From Parafilimonas terrae (GTDB lineage Bacteria; Bacteroidota; Bacteroidia; Chitinophagales; Chitinophagaceae): a DNA stretch of 64,000 nt. The stretch lies in contig NZ_FOXQ01000003.1 in the NCBI RefSeq assembly GCF_900115755.1, positions 62,001 to 126,000 of the forward strand, in the 5' to 3' direction. The notes beneath the pieces are model-generated. The model did not search any database. It was not told where the DNA came from and was given only the letters and a program-made list of their open reading frames with translations. A program made the translations under genes and the position numbers. Positions 37,062-45,738 of this stretch are shown here, in pieces (the stretch's first letter is position 1; each line of letters opens with the position of its first letter).

Positions 37062-37805
37062 ATGCAGGCCAATGAATGGTTTAGAATATGGTTCAGCTCA
37101 CCTTACAGCGATGTTTTATACAGGAAACATGATAAGGCTGAAGCAGCTATGCTGGTGAATAAACTCGCAGATAAATTACAAATGCCTGCAGGAAGTTATG
37201 TTTTAGATGCTGCATGCGGCAAAGGCAGGCACAGCGTGGCATTGGCAGAAAAGGGATTTAATACAACAGGAGTTGATATTTGTGCAGAAGCAATTGCCGA
37301 AGCTCAGAAAAATAAAACTGAAAATCTGCATTTCTACCTGCATGATATAAGGCTGCCTTTTTACATCAACTATTTTGATTATGTCTTTAATTTCTTTACA
37401 AGTTTTGGTTATTTTAAAACAACCCGTGAGCATAATGATGCCATACGCACATTAGCCCAAAGCCTTAAGCAGAATGGCTTACTGGTAATTGATTACCTGA
37501 ATGTGCATTATACGGAAGGACATTTAAAGCATAACGAAACATTGAAACTTGAAGGCATTGATTTTAATATTGAAAGATGGAGTGACGAAAAATATTTTTT
37601 CAAACGCATTCATGTGCATGATACTGCAAAAGGCATTGATGAAACTTTTACAGAACAGGTTGAAAAATTTTCCCTGGGCGATTTTACTGACATGTTTTCT
37701 TACCAGGGATTAAGGGTGGAAGATGTGTTTGGTGATTACAACCTGAATGCTTACCATGTAAAGAATTCACCAAGGATGATTATGATTGCAAAAAAGATTC
37801 ACTGA
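37062..37805 (+). CDS. Class I SAM-dependent methyltransferase
   Basis: 247 residues with motif I VLDAACGKGRHSVALAEKG (about residues 47-65), the acidic end of strand 2 in TGVDICAEAI, and motif post-I/IV DYVFNFFTSFGYF. The C-terminal half (IDETFTEQVEKFSLGDFTDM, GLRVEDVFGDYNLNAY) resembles the methyltransferase-11/25 group in small-molecule methylation. The substrate is unknown. It starts a plus-strand run with the PAP2 and CNNM genes, 21 bp and 63 bp apart. Confidence 0.88.
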   Translation: MQANEWFRIWFSSPYSDVLYRKHDKAEAAMLVNKLADKLQMPAGSYVLDAACGKGRHSVALAEKGFNTTGVDICAEAIAEAQKNKTENLHFYLHDIRLPFYINYFDYVFNFFTSFGYFKTTREHNDAIRTLAQSLKQNGLLVIDYLNVHYTEGHLKHNETLKLEGIDFNIERWSDEKYFFKRIHVHDTAKGIDETFTEQVEKFSLGDFTDMFSYQGLRVEDVFGDYNLNAYHVKNSPRMIMIAKKIH

Positions 37806-37826
37806 TTACTCAAATAAATAAAAGCA

Positions 37827-38429
37827 ATGTGGCAAACCATACATAACTGGGATATTCAATTGTTTTATAAGATAAACACAGTTTGGACAAACTCATTCCT
37901 GGATAATAATTTTCCATGGTGGAGGGATGCAACCACCTGGTATCCGTTATATTTATTTTTATTAGTTTTCATATTTATAAATTTTGGATGGCGCGCCTGG
38001 ACGTGGGTTTTATTTATCATTATTAATGTTACACTTACTGATCAATTCAGCAGTTCCGTTATTAAACAATGGGCAATGCGGTTAAGGCCGTGCCGCGATC
38101 CGGATATGATTGAATATGTACGCATGCTTTTAAATCATTGCAGCGGTGGCAACAGTTTCCCTTCTTCGCATGCAACCAATCATTTTGGTGCAGCCGTTTT
38201 TATCTTTTGCACGTTAAGAAAATATTGCGGCAACTGGATTTATCTTTTCTTCTTTTGGGCAGCCACCATCAGCTACGGCCAGGTGTATGTTGGCGTTCAT
38301 TACCCAACCGACATTTTAGCGGGTGCTATAATAGGCAGCATTATCGGTTATTGCGTAGCGCTTATCTACAATAAAAAAGTCGGTTTGCCTCCACTAAAAT
38401 CCCCGGAGGCTTTTGTAAATAATTTGTAA
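37827..38429 (+). CDS. PAP2-family membrane phosphatase
   Basis: Type 2 phosphatidic acid phosphatase fold, acting on lipid phosphates such as undecaprenyl pyrophosphate. The 200 residues hold about six transmembrane helices. Motif C1 is KQWAMRLRPCRDP and C2 is SFPSSHATNHFG. C3 is SYGQVYVGVHYPTDILAG: the catalytic His and the Asp are kept, but the usual Arg of SRxxxxxHxxxD is Gln. That substitution is seen by eye only and may be compensated. It lies 21 bp after the methyltransferase gene and was probably co-transcribed with it. Confidence 0.87.
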   Translation: MWQTIHNWDIQLFYKINTVWTNSFLDNNFPWWRDATTWYPLYLFLLVFIFINFGWRAWTWVLFIIINVTLTDQFSSSVIKQWAMRLRPCRDPDMIEYVRMLLNHCSGGNSFPSSHATNHFGAAVFIFCTLRKYCGNWIYLFFFWAATISYGQVYVGVHYPTDILAGAIIGSIIGYCVALIYNKKVGLPPLKSPEAFVNNL

Positions 38430-38492
38430 CCTGTTAACATCGTGGCACAAATGTTATAGGTAACTACTTATTATTTAGTTTTACAACTTTAT

Positions 38493-39788
38493 ATGACTGA
38501 AATATTAATTATTCTCGGGCTTATTCTTTTGAATGGAGTTTTTGCTATGGCCGAAATTGCGCTGGTATCTTCACGCAGGGCGAGGCTGGAAGCCCAGGCA
38601 AACCGGGGCGACAACAGGGCCAAAGAAGCGCTGAAACTCATTAATCATCCTGACACTTTTATTTCTACTATACAAATCGGCATTACTTTAATTGGTATAC
38701 TTAATGGTATTTTTTCGGGAGAGAATTTAAAAGATGACCTCATAGCATTTTTTCAAAAATTTGATTTCACCGCAGCTTACAGCAACGGGCTGGCAACAAC
38801 AGTGATTGTAATTATAGTAACTTATTTTTCATTGGTGCTGGGCGAACTGGTCCCAAAGAAAATAGGGCTAAGCAACCCTGAAAAAATAGCCAAAACACTG
38901 GCGGGCCCCATGCGTTTTATTTCAATGATCAGTTATCCCTTTGTGTGGCTGCTCTCCAAATCGGGAAACCTTATTGTAAAGCTTTTAAACATCAAGAATA
39001 AAGACACTAATGTTACAGAAGATGAAATAAAGGCCATCATTCATGAAGGCACGGAACAAGGTACTATTGAAGAAGCGGAACAGGAAATTATTGAAAGGGT
39101 GTTTCACCTGAGCGACAGGAATATTACTTCATTGATGACGCACCGCAGCGATATAATCTGGCTTGATTCAAACCTTACGGTGGATGATGTGCACAAACTG
39201 CCCGATGATGAGATTCACAGTGTTTTTCCTTTATGCGACGGTTCTATCGATAAAATAAAAGGTATTGTTTCTCTTAAAAATATTATAAACGCAGAGCCGG
39301 GAACACCGTTAAAAGATGTGATGAGGCCCGGGCTGTATGTGCCTGAAAATAATACGGCTTATAAAATACTGGAAAGGTTTAAAGAACAAAAATCGCATTA
39401 TGCCTTTATTGTGGATGAATATGGAACGTTGCAAGGCATAATTACACTGAATGATATTCTTGATGCGCTTGTGGGCGAGGTGCCGCATCTTGATGAAGAA
39501 CAATATGAGATTATTGAAAGAAAAGATGGAAGCTATTTAATTGATGCGCAGATACCATTTTATAATTTTTTAAGTTATTTCCATCATACCGATTACCTGC
39601 CGGAAACCGAGCTGGATTTTGATACGCTTGCAGGCTTTGTGCTCGAACAACTGGAACGCATACCACAGCCCGGCGATGAGCTTGAATGGCAGGGCTTCAG
39701 GTTTGAAATTGTAGATATGGATAATAACCGCATTGATAAAATTCTTGTGCACAAATCGCAGGAAGAATTAAAATCAGAGAACGATTAA
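38493..39788 (+). CDS. CNNM/CorC-type transmembrane protein with CBS pair
   Basis: 431 residues. An N-terminal DUF21/CNNM domain (about residues 1-140: ILNGVFAMAEIALVSSRRAR, LVLGELVPKKIGLSNPEKIA) is followed by a CBS pair (about 200-325; LMTHRSDIIWLD, YAFIVDEYGTLQGIITLNDI). A CorC_HlyC C-terminal domain (TELDFDTLAGFVLEQLERIP) ends it. The family links to Mg2+/Co2+ homeostasis; the older 'hemolysin' label is misleading. Its last four bases overlap, tail to tail, the stop of the next gene on the minus strand. Confidence 0.93.
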   Translation: MTEILIILGLILLNGVFAMAEIALVSSRRARLEAQANRGDNRAKEALKLINHPDTFISTIQIGITLIGILNGIFSGENLKDDLIAFFQKFDFTAAYSNGLATTVIVIIVTYFSLVLGELVPKKIGLSNPEKIAKTLAGPMRFISMISYPFVWLLSKSGNLIVKLLNIKNKDTNVTEDEIKAIIHEGTEQGTIEEAEQEIIERVFHLSDRNITSLMTHRSDIIWLDSNLTVDDVHKLPDDEIHSVFPLCDGSIDKIKGIVSLKNIINAEPGTPLKDVMRPGLYVPENNTAYKILERFKEQKSHYAFIVDEYGTLQGIITLNDILDALVGEVPHLDEEQYEIIERKDGSYLIDAQIPFYNFLSYFHHTDYLPETELDFDTLAGFVLEQLERIPQPGDELEWQGFRFEIVDMDNNRIDKILVHKSQEELKSEND

Positions 39789-40489
39789 TTTACACCTGTT
39801 GCCCCATCCCTTACCTTAATTTTTTTCTTCTGATGTTTCTTTTCCCATTCCAACACTTCCGGAGGTTTTTTCTTATTGGCAGCAGCAAGCGAATCTGCAG
39901 GGCTCTTAAAAACAGAGGAATCTTTTGCTGCGATCATCTTTGCTTTTTTGGCAGGAATGAGCTGGTCAATCACATATTCTTCCGTTTTGGTAATTGTTCC
40001 GCTTTGCGGATCATAATAAGTCCATGTGCCATGCTTTACCGTTGATGCATCAACCTTAATAATTTTTAAGTCGTATTTATCAGGATTATCAAGATGATAA
40101 GCCCTCACCGTATCATAAGGATTCTTAGGATTGGTTGCACGCCAGCTTTCTTCGCGTATTAACCCCATCAGGTTATAATAACGGCAAATACCATCTTTAT
40201 AACCCCATTTGTATTGCTCCTCAGCAGTTACATCGCCCATTAAATTAAAGCGCGTCCACTCGCCTTCTTTTTTGCCATCTTTATAAAAACCGGCTTCCTG
40301 GTAGCCGGGCTCTCCATAATTTTCTTCAACTCTGGTTACCCATTTTCCCTGTTTTAAATTTTGAAAATCGGTGCAATTAATGGTATCGCTCTTTTTATTT
40401 AATTTATAAGTTTTACACTGGCCAAAAGACCACTGTGATATATGCATTGATATTAAAATAAAAATAGCTGTAACCGGCTTCATATTCAT
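39785..40489 (-). CDS. MORN-repeat-like exported protein
   Basis: I start at ATG 40489, because the upstream 28 codons of the frame are not protein-like; ATG 40483 is equally possible. The signal peptide (VTAIFILISMHISQWSFGQ) ends at a Gln-Cys. The body carries MORN/YwqK-like repeats of the GxWxxxyxxG kind: KQGKWVTRVEENYGEPGY, GFYKDGKKEGEWTRFNLMG, GYKDGICRYYNLMG and KHGTWTYYDPQSGTI. The C-terminus is Lys-rich (KKHQKKKIKVRDG). Such repeats bind other proteins or membranes. The function is unknown. It converges on the CNNM gene. Confidence 0.75.
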   Translation of the reverse strand: MNMKPVTAIFILISMHISQWSFGQCKTYKLNKKSDTINCTDFQNLKQGKWVTRVEENYGEPGYQEAGFYKDGKKEGEWTRFNLMGDVTAEEQYKWGYKDGICRYYNLMGLIREESWRATNPKNPYDTVRAYHLDNPDKYDLKIIKVDASTVKHGTWTYYDPQSGTITKTEEYVIDQLIPAKKAKMIAAKDSSVFKSPADSLAAANKKKPPEVLEWEKKHQKKKIKVRDGATGVN

Positions 40490-40533
40490 AAAACGATTTT
40501 TGTAATAAAAAGTTGTGCAAAAATCATACGCAG

Positions 40534-40565
40534 AAAAAAGCCCCGCACCAAGGCGAGGCTTTGAG
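40534..40565 (-). terminator. Intrinsic terminator after the sigma/anti-sigma operon
   Basis: AAAGCCCCGC and GCGAGGCTTT form a stem with one mismatch around 40538-40562. On the minus strand it ends in six Ts. It lies 90 bp beyond the stop of the anti-sigma/barrel gene. Confidence 0.75.
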
Positions 40566-40654
40566 TTTACCACTCTAAAAGAACCCCCAAAGATTTGTTT
40601 TTTTCAGGCCGGGCGTAAGGGAACATTAAACACATCAAACAAAGCTTAGTATTT

Positions 40655-41884
40655 TTATTTCAAATCTTTTATTATTCCTATATCAATTCCAAAATTGCTG
40701 ACTGGTATTTTTCCAACACCAAAATTTTTAACCGGCGCCTGGTAATATGGCTCAGCTTTAATACTCCAGTCGCCTGCAACTTTCGTTTGGTAACCTCCGC
40801 TAAAGCTAACGCCCGAAAAATATTTTGGCATTGTTAGTGCACTATATTGTTTCGACATATAGCCCTGAACACCGTTTTTTGAAACAGCGTAATTATACCT
40901 CTCACTATGCGTAATGATTACAGCATTAACGCCAGCTCCAATAAAGAAACTGCTGTTTTTCTTTTGCCAGAAATTATATTTTAACTTAAGTGGCACACTC
41001 GTTATTTTGCTGCTGGCATAAGCTTTTTCAACATCATTGCCCTTTTGTATTTTTAAAAGGCTCGTATCAATATACCGGCCATCACTGTAAAAATCTATTC
41101 GTTCCCGTTGCAGGCCCACTTCAATATTAAACCTGTTGTTTATTTTATAACCAAGCGCCACCCCCAGTCTATAGCCTGGTGATGAAGCTCTTTGAAACTT
41201 AACGCTGGTTAACTCAGGCCCGCCATACGCTACCCCATAAATTCTTTTTTCCAGCTTTAGTTTTATTTGGTTTGATTCGGGTGCATTTGCAGCATCATCT
41301 GCCGCTATTTCACTCCCCATTTCATTTTTAAGTCTTTCTTTCTGCATTGCAGGTTCAGCATTAACTGACTGCACCGGCATTATGTCTTCATTATATAGTA
41401 TTCTTTCAGGCAGGTTAATGTTTGAAATAGTTTTAAAGCTCTCATTAAATGAACCGGTATTAATATTAGTATTGCTTCCCAGGATATTTATTTCCGCAGG
41501 TAACAAATATTGCTTTTCTGTATGCACGGCCTGGTTTTCCAACACAGGTTCTTTAGTTACAGCAGCAACATTTGAACTACTGCCAGGCACTTCATCTTTT
41601 AGTGAACCTTTAATAATAGGTGGTATTGAAGCCGATGCTGCCTCCTTCGCAATATTATTATCGTTTGTGTTTGTATTGAACCTGTAAACCAAGAGTGAAA
41701 CTGTAATAAGAACCGGCAGCAGAATAATTAAACTATACGTCCATTTGTTTTTTTTTACGGCCGTTTTTTGTGAAGTTTCAAGTTTTGCTGCAAGATCATC
41801 CCAATTGGCTGAATCTGTTTTCAGGGGATAACCCTTAGCCGCTTTACGGAATAATTTTTCAAAATCATCGTTATTATACAGCAT
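40655..41884 (-). CDS. Putative dual-membrane-spanning anti-sigma factor (inner-membrane helix plus outer-membrane barrel)
   Basis: I start at ATG 41884 (409 residues), which overlaps the sigma-factor stop by 11 bp; the frame itself opens at TTG 41899. Residues 1-50 are soluble and charged (LYNNDDFEKLFRKAAKGY, WDDLAAKLETSQK). One helix follows (YSLIILLPVLITVSLLVY, about 57-74), then a 130-residue Ser/Asn-rich linker. From about residue 205 there are amphipathic beta-strands (YGVAYGGPELTSVKF, RLGVALGYKINNRFNIEVGL, SFFIGAGVNAVII) like OMP_b-brl_2 domains. That layout matches the Dma anti-sigma factors described in Bacteroides, where one chain spans both membranes. The overlap with an ECF sigma gene supports the role, which is inferred. 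Confidence 0.75.
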   Translation of the reverse strand: MLYNNDDFEKLFRKAAKGYPLKTDSANWDDLAAKLETSQKTAVKKNKWTYSLIILLPVLITVSLLVYRFNTNTNDNNIAKEAASASIPPIIKGSLKDEVPGSSSNVAAVTKEPVLENQAVHTEKQYLLPAEINILGSNTNINTGSFNESFKTISNINLPERILYNEDIMPVQSVNAEPAMQKERLKNEMGSEIAADDAANAPESNQIKLKLEKRIYGVAYGGPELTSVKFQRASSPGYRLGVALGYKINNRFNIEVGLQRERIDFYSDGRYIDTSLLKIQKGNDVEKAYASSKITSVPLKLKYNFWQKKNSSFFIGAGVNAVIITHSERYNYAVSKNGVQGYMSKQYSALTMPKYFSGVSFSGGYQTKVAGDWSIKAEPYYQAPVKNFGVGKIPVSNFGIDIGIIKDLK

Positions 41885-42449
41885 AACTTTTTTCAGCAAA
41901 TCTGTTTTCTATAAATCTTTTTAGCTGCGCTTTTGCTTTTGCCAATGCCGACTTTGAAGTGCCCTCAGAAATTCCCAGCATATTGGCAATTTCGCCATGT
42001 GAAAAGCCATCTATGACAAACATATTAAATACCTTTCTGTAAGAAGGCGGCAACCGTTTTATCTCGCAAATCAGTTCTTTATATAATATTTTTTGATCCG
42101 CATTGTAACACCTGTCCGTTTGTTCCCATATATATTCGGGCAACTCTACAACAACAGGTGAATTCTGCAGTTTTCTTAATTCGTCTATAGCTGTATTAAT
42201 CAGGATGCGTTTCATCCAGCCCATTAATATTCTTTCTGTATCAGCGTCACCCTTCTTAAACTTAAACCTTTCAAGGCTGTTGAATATTTTTACAAAACCA
42301 TCGTTCACAACATCCGCAGCCTTATCGTATTGATATATGTACCTGAAAACCGTTTTTAAAGCAAATCCGTAATAATACTCGTAAAATGCACGTTGGCTTT
42401 TACTGTCCCTTGCAATGCAATCCCTGATTAATTTGTATAAAGATTCCAA
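41874..42449 (-). CDS. ECF sigma factor (sigma-70 family, region 2 and 4)
   Basis: 191 residues. Region 2 is seen as FYEYYYGFALKTVFRYI and DKAADVVNDGFVKIFNSLER (about residues 20-60). Region 4 is seen as RLPPSYRKVFNMFVIDGFSH followed by GEIANMLGISEGTSKSALAK, a helix-turn-helix. No region 1 or 3 is present, as expected for ECF sigma factors. The following gene overlaps its stop codon and encodes the likely cognate membrane-spanning regulator. The regulon cannot be read from this window. A 270-bp upstream gap before clpC's terminator may hold an autoregulated promoter. Confidence 0.92.
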   Translation of the reverse strand: MESLYKLIRDCIARDSKSQRAFYEYYYGFALKTVFRYIYQYDKAADVVNDGFVKIFNSLERFKFKKGDADTERILMGWMKRILINTAIDELRKLQNSPVVVELPEYIWEQTDRCYNADQKILYKELICEIKRLPPSYRKVFNMFVIDGFSHGEIANMLGISEGTSKSALAKAKAQLKRFIENRFAEKSYAV

Positions 42450-42675
42450 ATTGTCAAGGATTTATGTTTTTGATAAGAATACGTAACCTAATTAAAGATG
42501 GTTGCCTGAAAAGATGAAAACAATGGATGGCGTTTGTCATAATAAGGCGTAACGATTAGTGCAGGAATTTAATTACAATGGAAAGGTATTGATTTTTTTG
42601 GGTTAGGTATTTAAATTTATTAAGGAGTGTGAAAAATCATTCATGCTGCTGCCATTCTTATTAAATCAAATAAAT

Positions 42676-42706
42676 AAAAAGCCCCGCTTTAGAAACGGGG
42701 CTTTTT
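42676..42706 (-). terminator. Intrinsic terminator of clpC
   Basis: AAAAAGCCCCG (42676-42686) and CGGGGCTTTTT (42696-42706) form a perfect 11-bp stem with a 9-nt loop. The minus strand continues with Ts. It lies 17 bp after the clpC stop. Confidence 0.88.
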
Positions 42707-42722
42707 ACCTTTGTATATATTC

Positions 42723-45251
42723 TTAAACTTTCGCTTCTTCTTCCTTTTTACCAAACTCAAATTTTATCTTTTGATTTTCTTTGTCAAGATCAGCAATTAA
42801 AACATCACCTTGTTTAATATTCATATTCAGTATTTCTTCTGCCAGGCTGTCCTCAAGGTATTTTTGAATTGCCCTGTGCAACGGCCTTGCACCAAACTGT
42901 ACATCATAACCTTTTTCAGCAATAAATTCTTTTGCTTCATTGGTTATTTCCAAAGTAAAGCCCATATTGTTAAGGCGCTTCAGCACACCTTTCATTAATA
43001 TGTCAATAATCTGGAAGATGTTTTCTTTAGAAAGAGAATTGAAGATAACCACATCATCAATCCTGTTAAGGAATTCCGGGGAGAATGTACGCTTCAAAGC
43101 CTTTTCAATAACAGCTTTATTATTTTCTTCTGCGCTCTGAACCCTGGCTGCCGTAGCGAAACCAACGCCTTCGCCAAAATCTTTCAACTGGCGTACGCCA
43201 ATATTTGAGGTCATAATAATAAGCGTGTTCTTAAAGTCCACTTTTCTTCCAAGGCCATCAGTAAGCTGGCCATCATCCAAAACCTGTAAAAGAATATTAT
43301 AAATATCAGGATGCGCTTTTTCTATTTCATCCAGCAAAATAACACAGTAAGGTTTGCGGCGCACTTTTTCTGTAAGCTGGCCTCCTTCTTCATAACCAAC
43401 ATATCCCGGAGGCGCACCAATTAAACGGCTTACCGTAAATTTTTCCATGTATTCGCTCATATCAATGCGGATTAACGCATCTTCTGAATCGAACATATAT
43501 CTTGCAAGCGATCTTGCCAATTCGGTTTTACCAACACCGGTAGGGCCAAGGAAAATGAAACTGCCAACGGGCTTCTTAGGATCTTTCAATCCCACACGGT
43601 TACGCTGTATAGCTTTTACCACTTTTGAAATTGCTTCGTCCTGGCCTATTACCATGCCCCTCATATCTTCCGACATTTTGCGCAGCTTTTCGCTTTCTGC
43701 CTGCACCATGCGTTTTACCGGTATTCCTGTCATCATGCTTACTACTTCAGCAATATTTTCTTCATCTATCGGGTAGCGTTTGTGCTTGCTTTCTTCTTCC
43801 CAGTCTGTTTTTGCTTTTTCCAGTTCTTCACCAAGCCTTTTTTCTGTATCGCGCAAAGCGGCAGCTTCTTCAAAACGCTGGCTTTTAACCACGCGGTTCT
43901 TTTCAAGCTTTATTTCTTCAATCTGCTTTTCAAGATCAAGTATATTCTGCGGAACATTGATGTTCTTTAAATGCACCCTTGCCCCCACTTCATCCAATAC
44001 ATCTATTGCTTTATCGGGTAATAAACGGTCTGTCATGTAACGGTCGCTGAGCTTAACACAAGCTTCTATTGCATCATTGCTGTAAACAACATTGTGATAA
44101 TCTTCATAACGCGGCTTAATGTTATTCAGTATCTGGATGGTTTCTTCAACCGTTGGAGGATCAACTATCACTTTTTGAAAGCGACGGTCTAAAGCGCCAT
44201 CTTTTTCAATATACATCCTGTATTCATCCAATGTTGAAGCACCAATACATTGCAGTTCACCCCTTGATAAAGCCGGTTTAAAAATATTGCTGGCATCAAG
44301 TGAACCGCTGGCGCCGCCCGCTCCAACTATTGTATGAATTTCATCTATGAAAAGAATTACATCGCGGTTCTTTTCCAGCTCATTCATAATGGCTTTCATC
44401 CTTTCTTCAAACTGGCCGCGGTATTTTGTACCTGCCACCAATGCCGCAAGATCAAGACTGATAACACGTTTATCATATAAAACCCTGCTTACCTTTCTTT
44501 GCACTATACGTAATGCAAGGCCTTCTACTATGGCAGTTTTACCAACGCCCGGTTCACCAATTAAAATAGGATTGTTCTTTTTACGGCGGCTGAGGATTTG
44601 AGAAACCCTTTCAATTTCTTTTTCACGGCCAACTATAGGATCAAGTGCGCCTGTTTCAGCGAGTTTGGTAATATCCCTGCCAAAATTGTCTAATACCGGT
44701 GTTTTGCTTTTTGCATTTCCGGTTGTTTTTTTCTGTGCCGATGAATAACCCTGTTTCCTTTCGTCTTCAAAATCATCATCATTTTCTTCGGTGTATTCGC
44801 TGCGCGGTTCATTGCTGCGTACAACACCAAGCTCTGTCTTAAATAAATCGTAATCCACGTCGTACTGATTTAAAATTTGTGTAGCAATGTTTTCTTTATT
44901 CTTTAAAATAGACAGCATTAAATGTTCCGTTTCAACCAGCGGGCTTTTCAGCGCTTTTGCTTCAAGCACGGTTACCCGTATTACTTTTTCAGCCTGCTTG
45001 GTTAAAGGAATGCTGTTAATATTAGCTATATTCTTACCTGTTTTATCACGCACAGCCAGTTCTACCTCCTTGCGTAATTCGTACAGATCAACGTTCAATT
45101 GTTTTAAAATCTTTATTGCTGTATTCTCTCCATCTCTAATCAATCCCAGCAAAAGATGTTCTGTGCCTATGAAATCATTTCCCAATCTTAATGCCTCTTC
45201 CCTGCTATAGGATATGATCTCTTTAACCTGGGCGGAAAAGTTGTTATCCAT
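42723..45251 (-). CDS. clpC: ATP-dependent Clp protease ATPase subunit ClpC
   Basis: AAA+ unfoldase that feeds proteins to ClpP. The 842 residues hold two N-terminal Clp_N repeats ([39 protein letters not shown]) and AAA domain 1 (Walker [14 protein letters not shown], Walker [17 protein letters not shown]). A UVR/coiled-coil linker ([20 protein letters not shown]) comes before AAA domain 2 ([27 protein letters not shown]). A ClpB-type D2-small domain ends it. The UVR motif marks ClpC rather than ClpA/ClpB. It is monocistronic with its own terminator. No mcsAB or ctsR homologue is seen nearby. Confidence 0.96.
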   Translation of the reverse strand: MDNNFSAQVKEIISYSREEALRLGNDFIGTEHLLLGLIRDGENTAIKILKQLNVDLYELRKEVELAVRDKTGKNIANINSIPLTKQAEKVIRVTVLEAKALKSPLVETEHLMLSILKNKENIATQILNQYDVDYDLFKTELGVVRSNEPRSEYTEENDDDFEDERKQGYSSAQKKTTGNAKSKTPVLDNFGRDITKLAETGALDPIVGREKEIERVSQILSRRKKNNPILIGEPGVGKTAIVEGLALRIVQRKVSRVLYDKRVISLDLAALVAGTKYRGQFEERMKAIMNELEKNRDVILFIDEIHTIVGAGGASGSLDASNIFKPALSRGELQCIGASTLDEYRMYIEKDGALDRRFQKVIVDPPTVEETIQILNNIKPRYEDYHNVVYSNDAIEACVKLSDRYMTDRLLPDKAIDVLDEVGARVHLKNINVPQNILDLEKQIEEIKLEKNRVVKSQRFEEAAALRDTEKRLGEELEKAKTDWEEESKHKRYPIDEENIAEVVSMMTGIPVKRMVQAESEKLRKMSEDMRGMVIGQDEAISKVVKAIQRNRVGLKDPKKPVGSFIFLGPTGVGKTELARSLARYMFDSEDALIRIDMSEYMEKFTVSRLIGAPPGYVGYEEGGQLTEKVRRKPYCVILLDEIEKAHPDIYNILLQVLDDGQLTDGLGRKVDFKNTLIIMTSNIGVRQLKDFGEGVGFATAARVQSAEENNKAVIEKALKRTFSPEFLNRIDDVVIFNSLSKENIFQIIDILMKGVLKRLNNMGFTLEITNEAKEFIAEKGYDVQFGARPLHRAIQKYLEDSLAEEILNMNIKQGDVLIADLDKENQKIKFEFGKKEEEAKV

Positions 45252-45342
45252 TTAATAGTGTTTGTACAAGTTTAAGAAATATTTTTGAGGTCTGTACTAA
45301 ATCAATTATGCACAAGTGTTAAAAGATCTAATAAAGAACTGT

Positions 45343-45714
45343 ATGAAATTCAAAATTGATACCAGAGAAAAATTTACGATAATAACGCCGGATTCAGATT
45401 TTACTTCTGACAATTTAACAGCGGAATTGAAAGAACTGCTTACTTCGTTCCTGCAACATAAGACAAATCTTGTTATCAACTTGAAGAATGCCGTAACTGT
45501 TAAAGAAAATCTTGTTAAAGAATTAGCTGCATGGCAACAACAATTTTATGAGCACCAGGTTTCGTTTGTTTTATGCGAATTGCAATTGCCCGTTCAGGCA
45601 TTCATTAATCAACTAGATTTAGACAGCGGGTTAAACATCACGCCTTCAGAAACAGAAGCCTGGGATATAGTGCAAATGGAAGAAATTGAAAGAGAATTAC
45701 TGGGAGATGAATAA
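45343..45714 (+). CDS. STAS-like (anti-sigma antagonist type) small protein
   Basis: 123 residues from ATG 45343; a GTG at 45316 would add nine residues of low quality. It begins MKFKIDTREKFTIITPDSDF and continues with TSDNLTAELKELLTSFLQHK and NLVINLKNAVTVKENLVKEL, the secondary-structure order of STAS domains. The phosphorylatable Ser of SpoIIAA is not obvious (the region reads KNAVTVKENL). The C-terminal acidic tail (EEIERELLGDE) is extra. A signalling or scaffolding role is possible, but the function is unknown. It is divergent from clpC and convergent with sppA. Confidence 0.72.
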   Translation: MKFKIDTREKFTIITPDSDFTSDNLTAELKELLTSFLQHKTNLVINLKNAVTVKENLVKELAAWQQQFYEHQVSFVLCELQLPVQAFINQLDLDSGLNITPSETEAWDIVQMEEIERELLGDE

Positions 45715-45738
45715 GTATTAATATCAACCCAAAAACTG

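Noticed and set aside
38138-38374. Second open frame inside the PAP2 gene
   Set aside because: It overlaps the three phosphatase motifs in another frame and has no start or family support.
43625-43888. Several open frames on the plus strand within clpC
   Set aside because: The clpC frame has complete AAA+ motifs; the opposite-strand frames lack any recognisable domain and follow its codon pattern.
45280-45287. TATTTTTG, a match to the -7 consensus before the STAS-like gene
   Set aside because: The nearest -33-like TTTG is only 15 bp away instead of 19-21, and such AT-rich matches are frequent by chance.
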